Assembly: GCF_009905375.1 (NCBI RefSeq) | Contig: NC_133656.1 | Location: 228,187,739-228,251,738, forward strand | Length of the DNA: 64,000 nt | Reading direction: 5' to 3' | DNA from: Apium graveolens | Taxonomy: Eukaryota; Streptophyta; Magnoliopsida; Apiales; Apiaceae | Shown here: positions 11,561 to 22,507 of the stretch, piece by piece | How the letters are laid out: each line of letters opens with the position of its first letter | Numbering within the stretch: the first letter of the stretch is position 1 | Position numbers and translations under genes: made by a program | The notes under the pieces: generated by a model | The model's database searches: none | What the model saw: only the letters and a program-made list of their open reading frames with translations | Told to the model about the DNA's origin: nothing

Positions 11561-12037
11561 TGTTGACGGAGGAATTTGGTAGCAATAAAATTCGAGGTAC
11601 GTAGCCGGAAACAAGATCTGTGATAGTGGTTCTTCGCTGGAAATTTGAACAGGGTGTCGGGTGGTGTTTAATGGTGGTTGGGATTGCTTAGGGTTAGTGG
11701 TAGCTCCTTTGTGCTCTCAACTCCTGACCCTTTGTAATTTCCCTACGTATCCCTATTTATAAGGAATCGAGTCAACGTAGTTCTTGGGGAATAAGAAACC
11801 TAATGCGCATAGATTTTTCATCCCAAGGCCCAGTAGAAAACCTACTGGAATCTTTCTTCTACTAGATTTTGGAATGTCCGTCGATAAGGCCTAACCACAA
11901 AGGCCCAAGACTCATCCACGGCTTCGAGACTTCACAAATAAGGCATCCACCCGACCGATGATAACCCTCCTCTACCAGTTGTTTCTCTGATCCTTAGACG
12001 CAGGTATAATCATGGTTTACCCCAAATATTGAACACA
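11561..12037 (-). mobile_element. gypsy LTR with adjoining polypurine tract, minus strand, truncated element
   Basis: Read on the minus strand, a purine tract (TCCGGGGGACAAGG, about 12038-12052) is followed by an LTR beginning TGTGTTCAATATT at 12037 and ending GTCAACA at 11561. It contains TATAAATAGGGATACGTAGGG (about 11740-11760). This resembles the TATA-leader block of the element A and B LTRs, which also have a TACGTAGGCATC motif. Only about 60 bp of internal sequence remains, so this is the 3' end of an otherwise deleted copy lying in intron 1 of the MTM1-like gene. The borders were read by eye. Confidence 0.55.
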
Positions 12038-12266
12038 TCCTTGTCCCCCGGATAAGAATCCCCTACCAGATTGCAGGACAAGTGATCCCAAACCTTTAGG
12101 TGCAAAGTATGTTAGTGTTTGTGCCCTAGAGACAACATTATGATATTTTAGTTTAAGATATTTGGATTATTAACAAATTGAAAACATTAGAAAATAAAGC
12201 ATAGAACGCCAAAGCAAATTAACTTACAACAGTAGGTAACAAAAAGTACTGTCTAACATAAATTAC

Positions 12267-12548
12267 CTTGGCCAAGTTAAGCGGGTTAACAATAATCGCA
12301 GAAAGAAAAGCAGCCCCGGCAGCAGAAAAAGCTCTCTCAGTCAACCCTAAATTCCCACCAGAACTGCTTTTATCATTAACAACCTTATTCTGAGCCACAC
12401 AAACTTCTTCACTTCCCTGTGCCCCCAACACCGAACCCGATATAAGTGAGACACAACTTCCATCAAATTTAACTCCTGAAGATTTATTCGCCTCCGACTC
12501 AATCCATAAATTTTGCAACCCCTTTGATTCAACTTCTTCCTTTACCAT
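12267..12548 (-). CDS. MTM1: first coding exon of an MTM1-like mitochondrial carrier (gene incomplete)
   Basis: The 94 codons begin with an acidic/Ser-rich leader and end LGLTERAFSAAGAAF then NPLNLAK, directly before a GT splice donor (minus-strand GTAATTTATG). The ERAFSAAGAA...NPL segment matches the first transmembrane helix of plant MTM1, a mitochondrial carrier family (SLC25) protein linked to manganese loading of mitochondrial superoxide dismutase. The carrier signature P-x-D/E-x-x-K/R reads PLNLAK, so the conserved acidic residue is Asn. A 5' UTR intron is likely (donor near 12835, acceptor near 12580). No exon 2 is visible to the left within 12 kb, where only transposon sequence and a SUD1 fragment follow. 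It is either a truncated pseudogene or a gene with a hugely expanded intron 1. Confidence 0.6.
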
Positions 12549-12901
12549 TCTCTTTCAAATATATAATATATCAGCTCTCCTAAAACCTAATATCACAAAA
12601 AATACTTCATTGTAAAAATGTGTTCTTTAACAAGCATAAACAATCAAATAACTAACCTGAATTAACACTGATGAAAAATTAAAAAAAGCATACTAATTTA
12701 CACAAAAGAACGAAACGGGTCATTGAAAAAGACAATAATATGAGCTTAATCTAAGAAAAATCAAATCTTTACATTCAAGAACCAAGGAAAAATAATTTTT
12801 TAATTAAAATAAACGGAAATAATACCTTATGATCGCAGCTTTGATTATTGTTTTGCGTTGCAGATGAAAATCAAATCGAAAGAGGTTCCCAAACCTGTGG
12901 A

Positions 12902-12910
12902 GTATATAAA
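12902..12910 (-). promoter_or_regulatory. probable TATA box of the MTM1-like gene
   Basis: The minus strand reads TTTATATAC here. It lies about 65 bp upstream of the probable 5' UTR splice donor near 12835 and about 350 bp upstream of the ATG at 12548. The position is right for a core promoter, but the element is short and AT-rich. Confidence 0.45.
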
Positions 12911-13115
12911 ACCCCGAAAAGAGGGAACATAATAAAACTCGCACAAATTGGGCGATGAGAAAGGGCCAACAATAGAGGTCGACTAATATTAGGTGTGATT
13001 CTGTTGAGCCACGTAAAATGAACGGGTCTCAAAATTAATTATAATAATTAATTAATTTAAAAATTGGTTATTTATATTTATTTTTTAGAGAGGATTGATC
13101 ATATATACGGTGTAA

Positions 13116-13607
13116 TCTATACTATATATACTATATTATAATAACCGGAATGGGGTATAATTTGATAGGCCTTTTTTTGGTTGGTGTGGTTATCCCCATT
13201 TATAACCGTCCGATCTTTTTAATCAAGTGATAAGGAGCGTTAGATTTAAATACTGAAAGAATGCACACTAATCAAGCTCCCAGGTTCGAACCCCGCCAAC
13301 AACAACTATTTATATTATTATTTATACACTACTAAAACTCTCAGGTTCGAACCCCACCACCAACAACTATTTATATTATTATTTATACACTACTAAAACT
13401 CTCAGGTTCGAACCCTGCCAATAACAAATATTTATATTATTATTTATACGCGACCCGAGATTCGGTATCGAATCCTGCCAATAACAAATATTTATATTAT
13501 TATTTATAATTATATTAATAAGGTACTGATTCAAAAAAATTATTATAATTTTAAATAATATATAAATATTAATGAAGACTCGTGCATCGCACGGGTTGTA
13601 AAGCTAG
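13116..13607 (+). mobile_element. non-autonomous Helitron-like element
   Basis: The 5' end reads TCTATACTATATATACTA, a typical plant Helitron start, preceded by A (13115). The 3' end has a hairpin (CGTGCATCGCACG, 13581-13593), then about 10 bases, then CTAG (13604-13607) followed by T (13608). This matches the Helitron pattern of TC at the 5' end, a hairpin plus CTRR at the 3' end, insertion between A and T, and no target duplication. It is 492 bp long, has no coding capacity, and contains the tandem repeat listed next. Confidence 0.7.
13268..13506 (+). repeat. about four 61-bp tandem repeats inside the Helitron
   Basis: GGTTCGAAC recurs at 13283, 13344 and 13405 (61-bp spacing), with a decayed fourth copy near 13464. 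Each copy is followed by a CCAACAACTATTTATATTATT-like spacer. GGTTCGAACCC resembles a tRNA B box, but there is no cloverleaf or A box, so this is not a tRNA gene. Confidence 0.8.
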
Positions 13608-13608
13608 T

Positions 13609-15000
13609 ACTTCTTAACATGTTTAATATGACCTCTAAAAAAACATGTTTAATATGTGGTTTATACGGTCCTATTGCCGGTCTCAACATAAATAATATGA
13701 GCACCATTGTCGGGTTCTATTTCGAATTCGCATCATTCTGAAATTTTTTCAAAACAGATATTAATATTGTTGAACAATATTAGTCAAAAAAAATATTTTT
13801 TATATATATTTTTTCTACTAGAAATTTTTTTGGGAAATTTTTCTCAAAAAGAGTATGTCTTGCAGAAAAATTCCGCTCTTCTGCCTTGATGATATATAAT
13901 AATAATTTAAGATATTTATTTTTGAAAGATAGTTTTTTCCCTTGAAAGGAAAGTTAGCTTTTAGAAATTTATTGCTTTCTTTATTTTCTTAAATAGTAAT
14001 AATGGAACCAATGAAGTTAAAAATGTGCGTCATGACATAAGTTCAATTTCAAATCATAGTCATTTAAATACGTGTTCGGTTGAACGAACTATCGTTATGT
14101 TCGTATTCATAATTCTTTGTGCTTTATTTATAAAATTTAAAAGTATTAAAAGTCAATAATCTGGATATGTCAAAAGAAAATTGTATACAGTTATGTAGTT
14201 ATGTTGATGATCACATGTGTATGATCATACTTATTTAACTTCGCTTCAACAATATTGGTGGTATTTTGACCAATAATTAATACTTTATTATCAAAACCGC
14301 TTAGCGGGAAAATTTCTATAAGACGATACAAGTGTGTTTTCTTGCATTCTAGTTTTAATCAAAAGATCAACCGACCTAGTAGATCTAACTCCCTTAGAAG
14401 GGGTGAGAAATTCATCAACGCCCATTTCTTATTTAAAATTTGAATTTGTTTGCAACACACCCGCAACTATGTCACAACTATACTTAAAACCCGGATTCTT
14501 TTAATAGTCTTCAAATATTTATACACAAGATAAGCATATAAGACAAAGTGCACCCTTCATAAATAAGCCGATTATAAGTATATAACGCAAAACCACATGG
14601 TTCTTAGCTGACGTAATATGTTGTCTGCTTAATAGGAGGCAATAGAAAATTATGAGCATGTTTGGCTTCTAAGCACTTAAATATATAAATATTTTTTTAT
14701 GATTGTCGCTCTCACAGGTCAAACACTGTAAGTAGATTATTACAAATACCATTAAAGTAAAAATATTTCAAATGGTGCATTGGTTCTTGGGCACAGAACC
14801 ATTAGTATTTAATTTTGATAAATTCATATATGCGAGTATAAAAATGCGGATAGCCTTGTGCCAAAGTGTGCATAATGAGATATTCGTCACATTCATGCGA
14901 TACATGATTTTGCAACAAACGGATGTGAATTTGGTGTGAGTTGTTGAGTCTATTATAAAATATAACTTTTCATGTTATAAGCGTATGCAGTCGCCAGAAA
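13609..15000. other. AT-rich intergenic stretch, no gene recognised
   Basis: No ORF with recognisable homology, no terminal repeats and no RNA gene were seen. Short ORFs such as 13707-13889 look accidental. Confidence 0.4.
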
Positions 15001-15800
15001 ATTCAAGGAAGAAATCTTATTTGGGATCAATTTAGTGGAATTATTCGAAGTATTAGAGACTCACCGTTTTATTTGGTAGGTGATTTTAACTGCATTACAG
15101 ATGCTAACGAAAGTGAAAGATTCGTTAATAAGAGGAATGACTCAGATGGATTTAACAAGTTTATTATCAACAATAATTTGATGGATTTGGCCATGGTGAA
15201 TGCCAAATACATGTGATCTGGGTCGGTTGCTTAGAAAAGTAGGTTGATATAATACTTGTTAGTGGTAATTGGTGGAATAAGGGCAGTGCTTGGTTTATAC
15301 ATGTTGTAGAAAGAAGTCGGATCATAAGCCTATACTCATAAGGTAATGTGTTCGAAATTGGGGTCCGAAGCAGGTTGATAGAATGCTTTTCAGTGGTAAT
15401 TGGTGGAATAAGGGCAGTGGTCGGTTTATACATGTTGTAGAAAGAAATCGGATCATAAGCCTATACTCATAAGGCAATGTGCTCGAAATTAGGGTCCGGT
15501 GACATGCAAAATATGAAATATATGTCTTTAAAGTTTATGGTCATAAATTGAGGTATGGTTCGGTTATTGATGAGAAAGATATATTAGGTGAGTGATAAAA
15601 ATATGGTCAAGAAGGTTAGAAAATAATATTGAATCCATAATTAAAAGCGTGGAGCATGTCATTACAACCATAGATTCATGTTCGTTTCATAAAGTCAAGA
15701 GAGTTGAGTCAGCCCGATTGCAGATTAATTTCGAATAATATATGAGCAAAAAGTTATATGAGCAACCGACTAAAACCAGGTGTATTTGGCATTCATTCAA
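15001..15800 (+). pseudogene. relic of a LINE endonuclease region
   Basis: From about 15020 one frame reads FYLVGDFNCITDAN, the GDFN motif of L1-type endonucleases, then DGFNKFIINNNLMDL. The VSGNWWNKG and SDHKPI-like segment follows in a duplicated block, and a decayed linker with RVESARLQI lies near 15690. Frames are broken throughout. It is a different, older LINE lineage from the one at 18413-23785, because its endonuclease reads GDFN rather than GDLN. No 3' end was identified. Confidence 0.6.
15241..15500 (+). repeat. 131-bp tandem duplication within the LINE relic
   Basis: The block starting AGGTTGATA at 15241 recurs at 15372, and both copies contain AGTGGTAATTGGTGGAATAA. The copies differ at several positions, so the duplication is not recent. 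Confidence 0.8.
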
Positions 15801-16717
15801 TCAAATTATTATTGCTGATAAAGTTGTTAATTTTATCAGTATCATTCCTCCTATAAATACCTGCCCTTTTGGAATCATCCCTCATGCACTTGAAATCACC
15901 TACAAAACAAAATGGCGAGTATCTAATATTTAGAATAATTCACCCAATTGATCTCAAATATGATTTTTTCTTGAATTTTCTGTCGATTGTACACATTTAT
16001 AACATGAAAAGTTATATGATTTATACAATATATAAATTATGAAATATACACTATATATGAAAGTAACAAAAATAAATAAATTAGCATCACATACAACATA
16101 CACACTCAGCCCACCAACACAAATCGACAAGATAACTAATCTTCAACGAAGAATACTAATTCATAAAATTCAGGTACTTCAGATGTGACCATATATATTG
16201 AAAACTTTTCTCAAAGGAGCATCAAAACGAAGGTTCTTCAAATAAATTTTGTTGGATAGTAGAAATATTTTTGCCTTTATTAAATATCAAGTAAACATAG
16301 AAAAATCTGAAAAAATATATATTAAGAAGTCAAATAAGAAAACTTTTTACTACCAAGATTATTGGATACAACTGTTTTTGTAATTACTTGTTGAGTCATT
16401 TTACTCATTTATTTTGCTTTGATCTAACCTTGAAAGTTAAGTAAGAAGATGACAATCCTTAGGCGCACAACACGTAAGAGTGTTTATAATGGTCTCCTGT
16501 AGACTGTTAGGTTCGTTGTTCCAGCAAAGGTAAATTACAACTGTGAGGATCGCTTATAGTTTTGTTTATGTAAATCTTTTCGATTTCAGATACAGACGAG
16601 TTGTCTGACAATTCCAAATCGGAATTTTGAACTTTAAGTTCATTAAGTTTGTAATAATAATTTTAATAGTTATTAGTTGTAATCATGTTTCATAGATTAT
16701 CATGTATTGGTTCTGTT
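15801..16717. other. AT-rich stretch, no gene recognised
   Basis: Probably the remains of older elements. I see no coding or structural feature. Confidence 0.4.
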
Positions 16718-16879
16718 AAGGGTGATCGCGGTGCGGGCGGTGCGATTTTTTACCAAAATCGCTAACCAAACCGCGTATGCGGTTTTTTAAATTCTAAAAC
16801 CGCAACCGCAACGCGAAATTCTAAAGCCGCATAAACCGCATCACGAAAATACGGTGCAGTTCACCGCGGTTTACACCTT
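16718..16879. mobile_element. short hAT-like MITE with CGCGGT-rich ends
   Basis: The left end AGGGTGATCGCGGTGCGG pairs imperfectly with the right end, whose complement reads AAGGTGTAAACCGCGGTG. Many AACCGC-type subterminal repeats lie between them. No clear target duplication was found. Confidence 0.4.
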
Positions 16880-16978
16880 CGATTAATTATTTAAATTTGT
16901 ACATAAATTCAAATTTGAATTATCGTGAAAACTTAAAATAAATAATAAAATTTAAATTTAACTGGTCTTTTAAAATTT

Positions 16979-17340
16979 AGAGTAATTGACAGTTTGTAAC
17001 CCACGTTTATTTTTATTTTTACGATTTGGGTCTACATTATTTTCCCTGTCAACATACAACCCATAAAATTAATTTCGCTTCTATTTGCCCGACTTTTCAT
17101 CCAAGATTACCGTTAACTTTAATGGAAGTAGGGGCATTTCAGTAAATTACTAATTAAAACATAAGAAAATAAGAGTAATTGGCACTTTGTAACCCATTTT
17201 TTTGGGCGTTTTTTCAATGCGGGTCTATATTATATTTTCTTGCGAGTTGCACTTTTAACTTTGAATTTCTCTTTGTTTTGCACCCCCTAAACCGTTTTTA
17301 ACTTTTATATCACGGGTAAAATCGGAAATTTCTGGTCTCT
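16979..17340. repeat. two diverged direct copies of an AGAGTAATTG...TTTGTAACCCA block
   Basis: Similar sequence starts near 16979 and again near 17171, about 190 bp apart. It may come from a non-autonomous DNA transposon. I could not define its ends. Confidence 0.4.
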
Positions 17341-17410
17341 AAGAACAAATCGCCGGATCCTTAGATTTCTCATTCCAAACCAACAAATAAATACATGAAT
17401 CGATTGCAAG

Positions 17411-17959
17411 TAGGGCCGAGCAAAAATGAATTCAAAACCGAAAAACCGAACCGGACCGTACTAATTCAGTTCGGTTCAGTCCTAATTTTTCAAAAATTCG
17501 TTCTATTCGGTCCAGATCAAATAGACCGAAATAAAATTCGGTTCGGTCCGGTTCTTTTAAAATATATTTCGGTACAAACCGAGTAGACCGAATAGACCAA
17601 ATCATAAATATTATAATTTTATATTATATATTTTACATATATCTTAAAAAATATAATCATAATTTTTAATTTGTAATTATATTTATACACTCTTAGAACT
17701 CTATATATCACCTTAATTTAATTATATTTTAGATTTCATATTTTTTGGTTTGAAATATTTAATATAATTTTTTTTTAAAAAAAATTCGTTTGATTCAAGC
17801 TAAAACCAGACCGAATCGAATTATTTCGGTTCATTTCGGTTAGTCCGGTCCATAATACAATTTCAATCCGGTTCGGTCCAAGAAAAAATGATAATTCGGT
17901 TTTTCGGTCCATTTGGTTCGGTCCGATTTTGGACCGAACTGACCGAATGCGCAACCCCA
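17411..17959. mobile_element. hAT-like MITE with CGGTTCGGTCC subterminal repeats
   Basis: The left end GTAGGGCCGAGCA faces a right end whose complement starts GGGGTTGCGCATTCGGTC. Both ends are packed with CGGTTCGGTCC/GGACCGAAC in opposite directions around an AT-rich core. The flanks ATTGCAAG (17403-17410) and TTTGCAAA (17960-17967) look like a decayed 8-bp target duplication, the size made by hAT transposases. There is no coding capacity, and the ORFs across it are chance. Confidence 0.55.
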
Positions 17960-18280
17960 TTTGCAAATAACAAGCAAAAACTATTTGTAATATCAAATTT
18001 AATGAAAAATGCCCGAAAATCAAACCCCCAATTCGAAATAAGAATCCTAGAATCGAGTTTAATATTTTATTTTAACGAATATGGATCGGCTATTTAAATG
18101 TTTAAATGTTTAAATACTATCACTTTAAATAAGTGTAAATGTTTTAATTTTTTTGAACATATACGTCTACTAATATAATTATCATGAAGTCATATCATTT
18201 AAAGTTTTAAATGAACAAAATTAAGAATTGAATTCAATTTTTTTCTTAAATTATGTAATATTAAAAAAAAATTGAACCAT

Positions 18281-18313
18281 CCGTGCATTGCACGGGTTTA
18301 AAGTTAGTCTAGT
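18281..18313 (+). mobile_element. second Helitron-like 3' terminus
   Basis: The hairpin CCGTGCATTGCACGG (18281-18295) is followed by GTTTAAAGTTAGT and CTAGT, closely similar to the 3' end of the Helitron at 13576-13608. The 5' end of this copy was not identified. Confidence 0.5.
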
Positions 18314-18560
18314 ATAATATATGATGATGTAAGCTGTATTTTATTTTAATATAATGTAGATGTTTTTAAGATAGCCAAACAAGCGTCTAGTAATGAAGTA
18401 GTTGGCCAGTGATTTTTTTTTGACAAAATGTAGGTTTTTATTAATTCAAATCATCCCAAATACATTTATTGATTTTGATTGGAACAGAACCCCAATCAAA
18501 AGTACGATCAGGATACATATGTGAACCACGTGCTAACTAGTGAGCTGACATATTCGCAAA

Positions 18561-21500
18561 CTATTTTACATAATACAACTTCAAGTTGTTAATATCACCA
18601 ACCAATTTTCTACACTCCTCGACCACATGGCCTAACCTTGATCTCATAGGTGCAGCACTACAGATCAATTGAATTACCACCAAGCAATTAGACTCAATAG
18701 TAACTGACCTCCTCTGCATTTCCTTGGCCCAACTTAAAGCTTCCTTAATCGTCATTGCCTCAGCCAGACTTGGGTTCAACACTGCTGGAATGCTTCTGGT
18801 GCGAGCTGAAAGAAGGTGCCCGTGATGGTCTCTAGCAATAAGACCCATATTAGAGTGGCCACGATCCTAAAAAATTGTTGCGTCTGCGGATATCTTTACT
18901 TCATTCATTTGTGGCTTTGCCCAAAGAACTGCACCATCACCTGGAAACGAAGGGTGAAGTGGTGGTCCTGTAAATCTACCTTGATCTACTGTCCACTGCG
19001 AAAGATACTCCCACGCCTTTGCAACAATTTTCAGATCTTTCCACCTCTTATTATTCCACACTAAATCATTTCTAGCTCTCCAAATTGAACAATACAGTGT
19101 TATTACCTTTGTATTGTTACCTTTGTCCTGCCCCTCTAGCCTGTGCTTCAACCATGAATTAAAATCCATGCTCTCATCCCCCTCCATGTTACTGTCAACC
19201 GACCTCCAACAGTTAGATGCCATCCTGCATTGAACCAGGGCATGTAAAATTGAGTCATCATCCTCATTGCAGACTGGGCAGATGCTGTTAATTTGAACAT
19301 GTTTAGATTGTAGCTGTGTTTTAGTTGGCAGGACTAAGTTGATTGCCCTCCAAATAAAACTTAGCACCTTCGGAGGAGCTGGAATATTCCATACAGTTTT
19401 CCAAAGATCACCATTGCACCTCTGCTGCCAGTAACCTTTCTGATTTTGTAACATTTTATAAGCACTTTTAACCGAGAACTGGCCTGAAGTTTCCAATCTC
19501 CAACGCAACACATCACTACTCAAGTCTTGCTCTATCACTGTATTAAGAATACAGTTACGGTCCCTCTCTTCGAAAATATCATTGATGATATCCAAATCCC
19601 AGTTAGTAGAATTTGATTGAAATAAAGATACCACCTTCTGGTTTGTGAGTGCTGGAGATCTGGTTATGACAAAAGCATTGTTTACGTCATTTAACCACAG
19701 CTGATCAAGTATTTTAGCCTCCTTGACAGTGCCTATACGCCAAATAGATCCAGATAAAATAACAGCTCTTGCTTCCATTATACTTCTCCATATGAAACTT
19801 GGACTCCCCCCCCCAACTTTGCCTCAAGAAAATTGGCATTTGCATAATATTTAGCATAATAAACTTTGGCCACCAAACTATCAGGTTTTGTGATGAGTCT
19901 CCAGCATTGTTCAGCCAACATTGCGAGATTAAAATCACGAAGACACCTAAACCCCAGCCCACCTGCATGCTTGTGTCTTGCCATCTTATCCCACGCCATC
20001 CAATGAATTTTTGAATTTGACGTCTGAGATGAATTCCAGAAAAATCTTGTCATTTCCTTTTCCAAATCTCTGGTTATCTCCAAGGGTAGTAAAAATACAT
20101 TCATGGCAAAAGAAGGTAATGCTTGAGTCACCATCTTTATCAATATCTCTTTTGATGGTTTGGACATATTCTTCTCGTTCCCACTACGAATTTGAGCCCG
20201 TACTTTCTCTTTCAAATAACCAAACACAGCAGACTTGTTTATACTCAAAACGTTTGGTAACCCTAAGTATTTAGAGTTCTCATCAGCTTTTTTTATTTGC
20301 AGCACCTGGCATAATATATTTCTGTTGTAGTCAATAATATTGGCACTGAAAAAGACGGTAGATTTGTCCTTGTTTACCTTTTGTCCAGACATTCGTTCAT
20401 ACTTACACAAGAGCTCCATCACCTTGCTAGCATTGTCACTATCTGCCCTACAGAACAAGTAAACATCGTTTGCAAACATCATGTAGCTAATGGTAGGTAC
20501 TATCCTACACACTTTGACCCCCTGCAACCATCGTTTAGCTTTATACTCCTCAATCATAGTTGTCAAGCCTTCTGCACATATAATGAAAAGATAGGGAGAT
20601 AGAGGATCTCCCTGTCTCAGGCCCCGACTTGGAGTAATAGGACCTATATCTCCCTTATCCAAAATAATATTATATGTCACTGAACTTACACATTGTAGTA
20701 CCGGATATGTCCACCAACTACTAAACCCCAATTTGAGAAGCATTTCCTCCAAAAACCTCCACTCAATACGATCGTATGGCTTAGACATGTCAAGCTTGAG
20801 GGCCATGAACCCCTCCTTTCCAAATTTTTTCCTCTTCAAATAATGCATAACTTCAAAAGAAATCATGATATTATCAGAGATTAGCCTACCTGGGAGAAAA
20901 GCACCATGTGTTTCTGATATAACACACTCCAACACTTTCTTCAGACGATTTGCAATTACTTTTGTAACAACTTTCATTACCACATTACACAATGCAATCG
21001 GTCGAAGTTCAGTCAATTTGCTAGGGTTCTTTCTCTTGGGAATGAGAATAATGTTGGTTTTATTGATATCTCCTAACAATTCTCCAGTATTAAAGAAATC
21101 TCTCACCATAGCCACAACATCATTTCCTACTACAAACCAATTTTTCTGGTAAAATGCCGGGGTCATGCATTCCGGATGCATTCCGAAGACTGCTTCTCTA
21201 ACTTCCCCTGCAGTCACTGGCTCCAAAAGAATACCGTTTTGCTGTTCAGAAATTTGTTTTATGGTACACTGCAAACTGTTCCCCCCCGGGTTGTTATCTG
21301 TCGTGAATAGCTGTTGAAAGTAGTCTTTTATCATCTCAGGCATTCCGCTGTACCAATCCAACCACTCACCTGTATCATTTCTCAACCTCTGAATATAATT
21401 GTTGCGTCTTCTTTTATTACACGCTGCATGAAAATATTTAGTATTCTTCTCCCCCCACTTTAACCAGAGTTGCTTTGAACGTTGACGCCAGAATATCTCC

Positions 21501-22507
21501 TTTTGGTCCAGGACAAGATATAACTATTTTTTAGCCTCCTCATACTCTACCACTGAACGATTATCTCTTTTATTGCGGAGAAGACGTAGTTTAGTTTTAC
21601 AACTCTTGATAAGCTTGCTAAAGCAGCTCGTAATCTCCCTTCCCCAAATCTCTAAGCTATTAGCACAGTTCCTTATTTTCTGAAGCACATCGCTTGTAAC
21701 TTCATCCTCCCAGCAACCTTTAATAATCTGAGAGCACATTGGATCTGTCAGCCAAGCATTTTCAAACTTAAATTGTCTCCGTTTCTGACCCGTGTTTATC
21801 GTTTCTGGAACCAAAAGAAGGGGGCTGTGATCTGATGGTGAGCCTTCCATGTTGTAAACGTTATCCGTGTGAAATATATTGAACCAACTAGGATCGGCCA
21901 GTACTCTATCCAGTCTAATCTCCATCCAATGATCTGTATTCCTCCCTCTCTCCCAAGTGAACTGATGGCCTATTATGTCCAAGTCTTGAAGGTCTGCATC
22001 ATGAAGACACGAATTAAAACCTTCTATCAAGTGTTCTGGATACAATGGCCCTCCTTTTTTATCTGCTTGTAAAGTGACATTGTTAAGGTCTCCTACTAGA
22101 CACCAAGGTAGGTTTGTATCACGGGATAGATTTCTGAGTAACTCCCAAGTTTTATGACATTGATGTCTTGCTGGCTCCCCGTAAACTCCTGTTAGTCTCC
22201 ATTCTTTATTCTCATTATTTTTAATTACTACATCAACATGAGACCTGGAATAGCTCATCAGAGTAACACGTTCTGCATTCTTCCAAAGCATTGCAACTCC
22301 TACACTCCGACCCTGTGTCTCAACAGCTACAAAACCATCAAAACCCAAATTGCTAGATAAACTTTCTATCTTCGAATACCTACTTATAGTTTCACAAAGG
22401 AAAACAAAAGTTGGTTTCTCTGTAAGGGTTATATGTTTAAGGAACTGAATCTTCCCAGGGGCACCCAGACCCTGGCAGGGGCACCCAGGCCTGCACCACA
22501 GCAGCAC
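18561..22507 (-). pseudogene. LINE ORF2: endonuclease, reverse transcriptase, zf-RVT, RNase H
   Basis: The AP endonuclease comes first (FLCET, GDLNNV, SDHSPLL; 22507-21524). A TAG at 21521-21523 follows, then the reverse transcriptase in the same frame (ELRPIALCN, GLRQGDPLSPYLF; 21385-19778). The catalytic FADD box reads FAND, so a metal-binding Asp is lost. A frameshift in the nine-C run at 19806-19814 separates RT from the zf-RVT part (SAYKMLQ, WNIPAPPKV, CPVCNEDDDSILHALVQC). A further TAG (18864-18866) comes just after SADATIF, at the start of a plant-type RNase H (IARDHHG, AEAMTIKEAL). All domains of a plant L1 are present, but the product cannot be made. Confidence 0.9.

Noticed and set aside
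11870..11890. Copy of the CATCCGTCGG motif outside the copia element (TGTCCGTCGATAAGG)
   Set aside because: It matches only in the GTCCGTCG core, occurs singly and has no facing partner, so chance is the simplest reading.
13268..13506. CRISPR-like or tRNA-like repeat array
   Set aside because: Spacers are as repetitive as the repeats, the genome is eukaryotic, and no A box or cloverleaf accompanies the GGTTCGAAC core.
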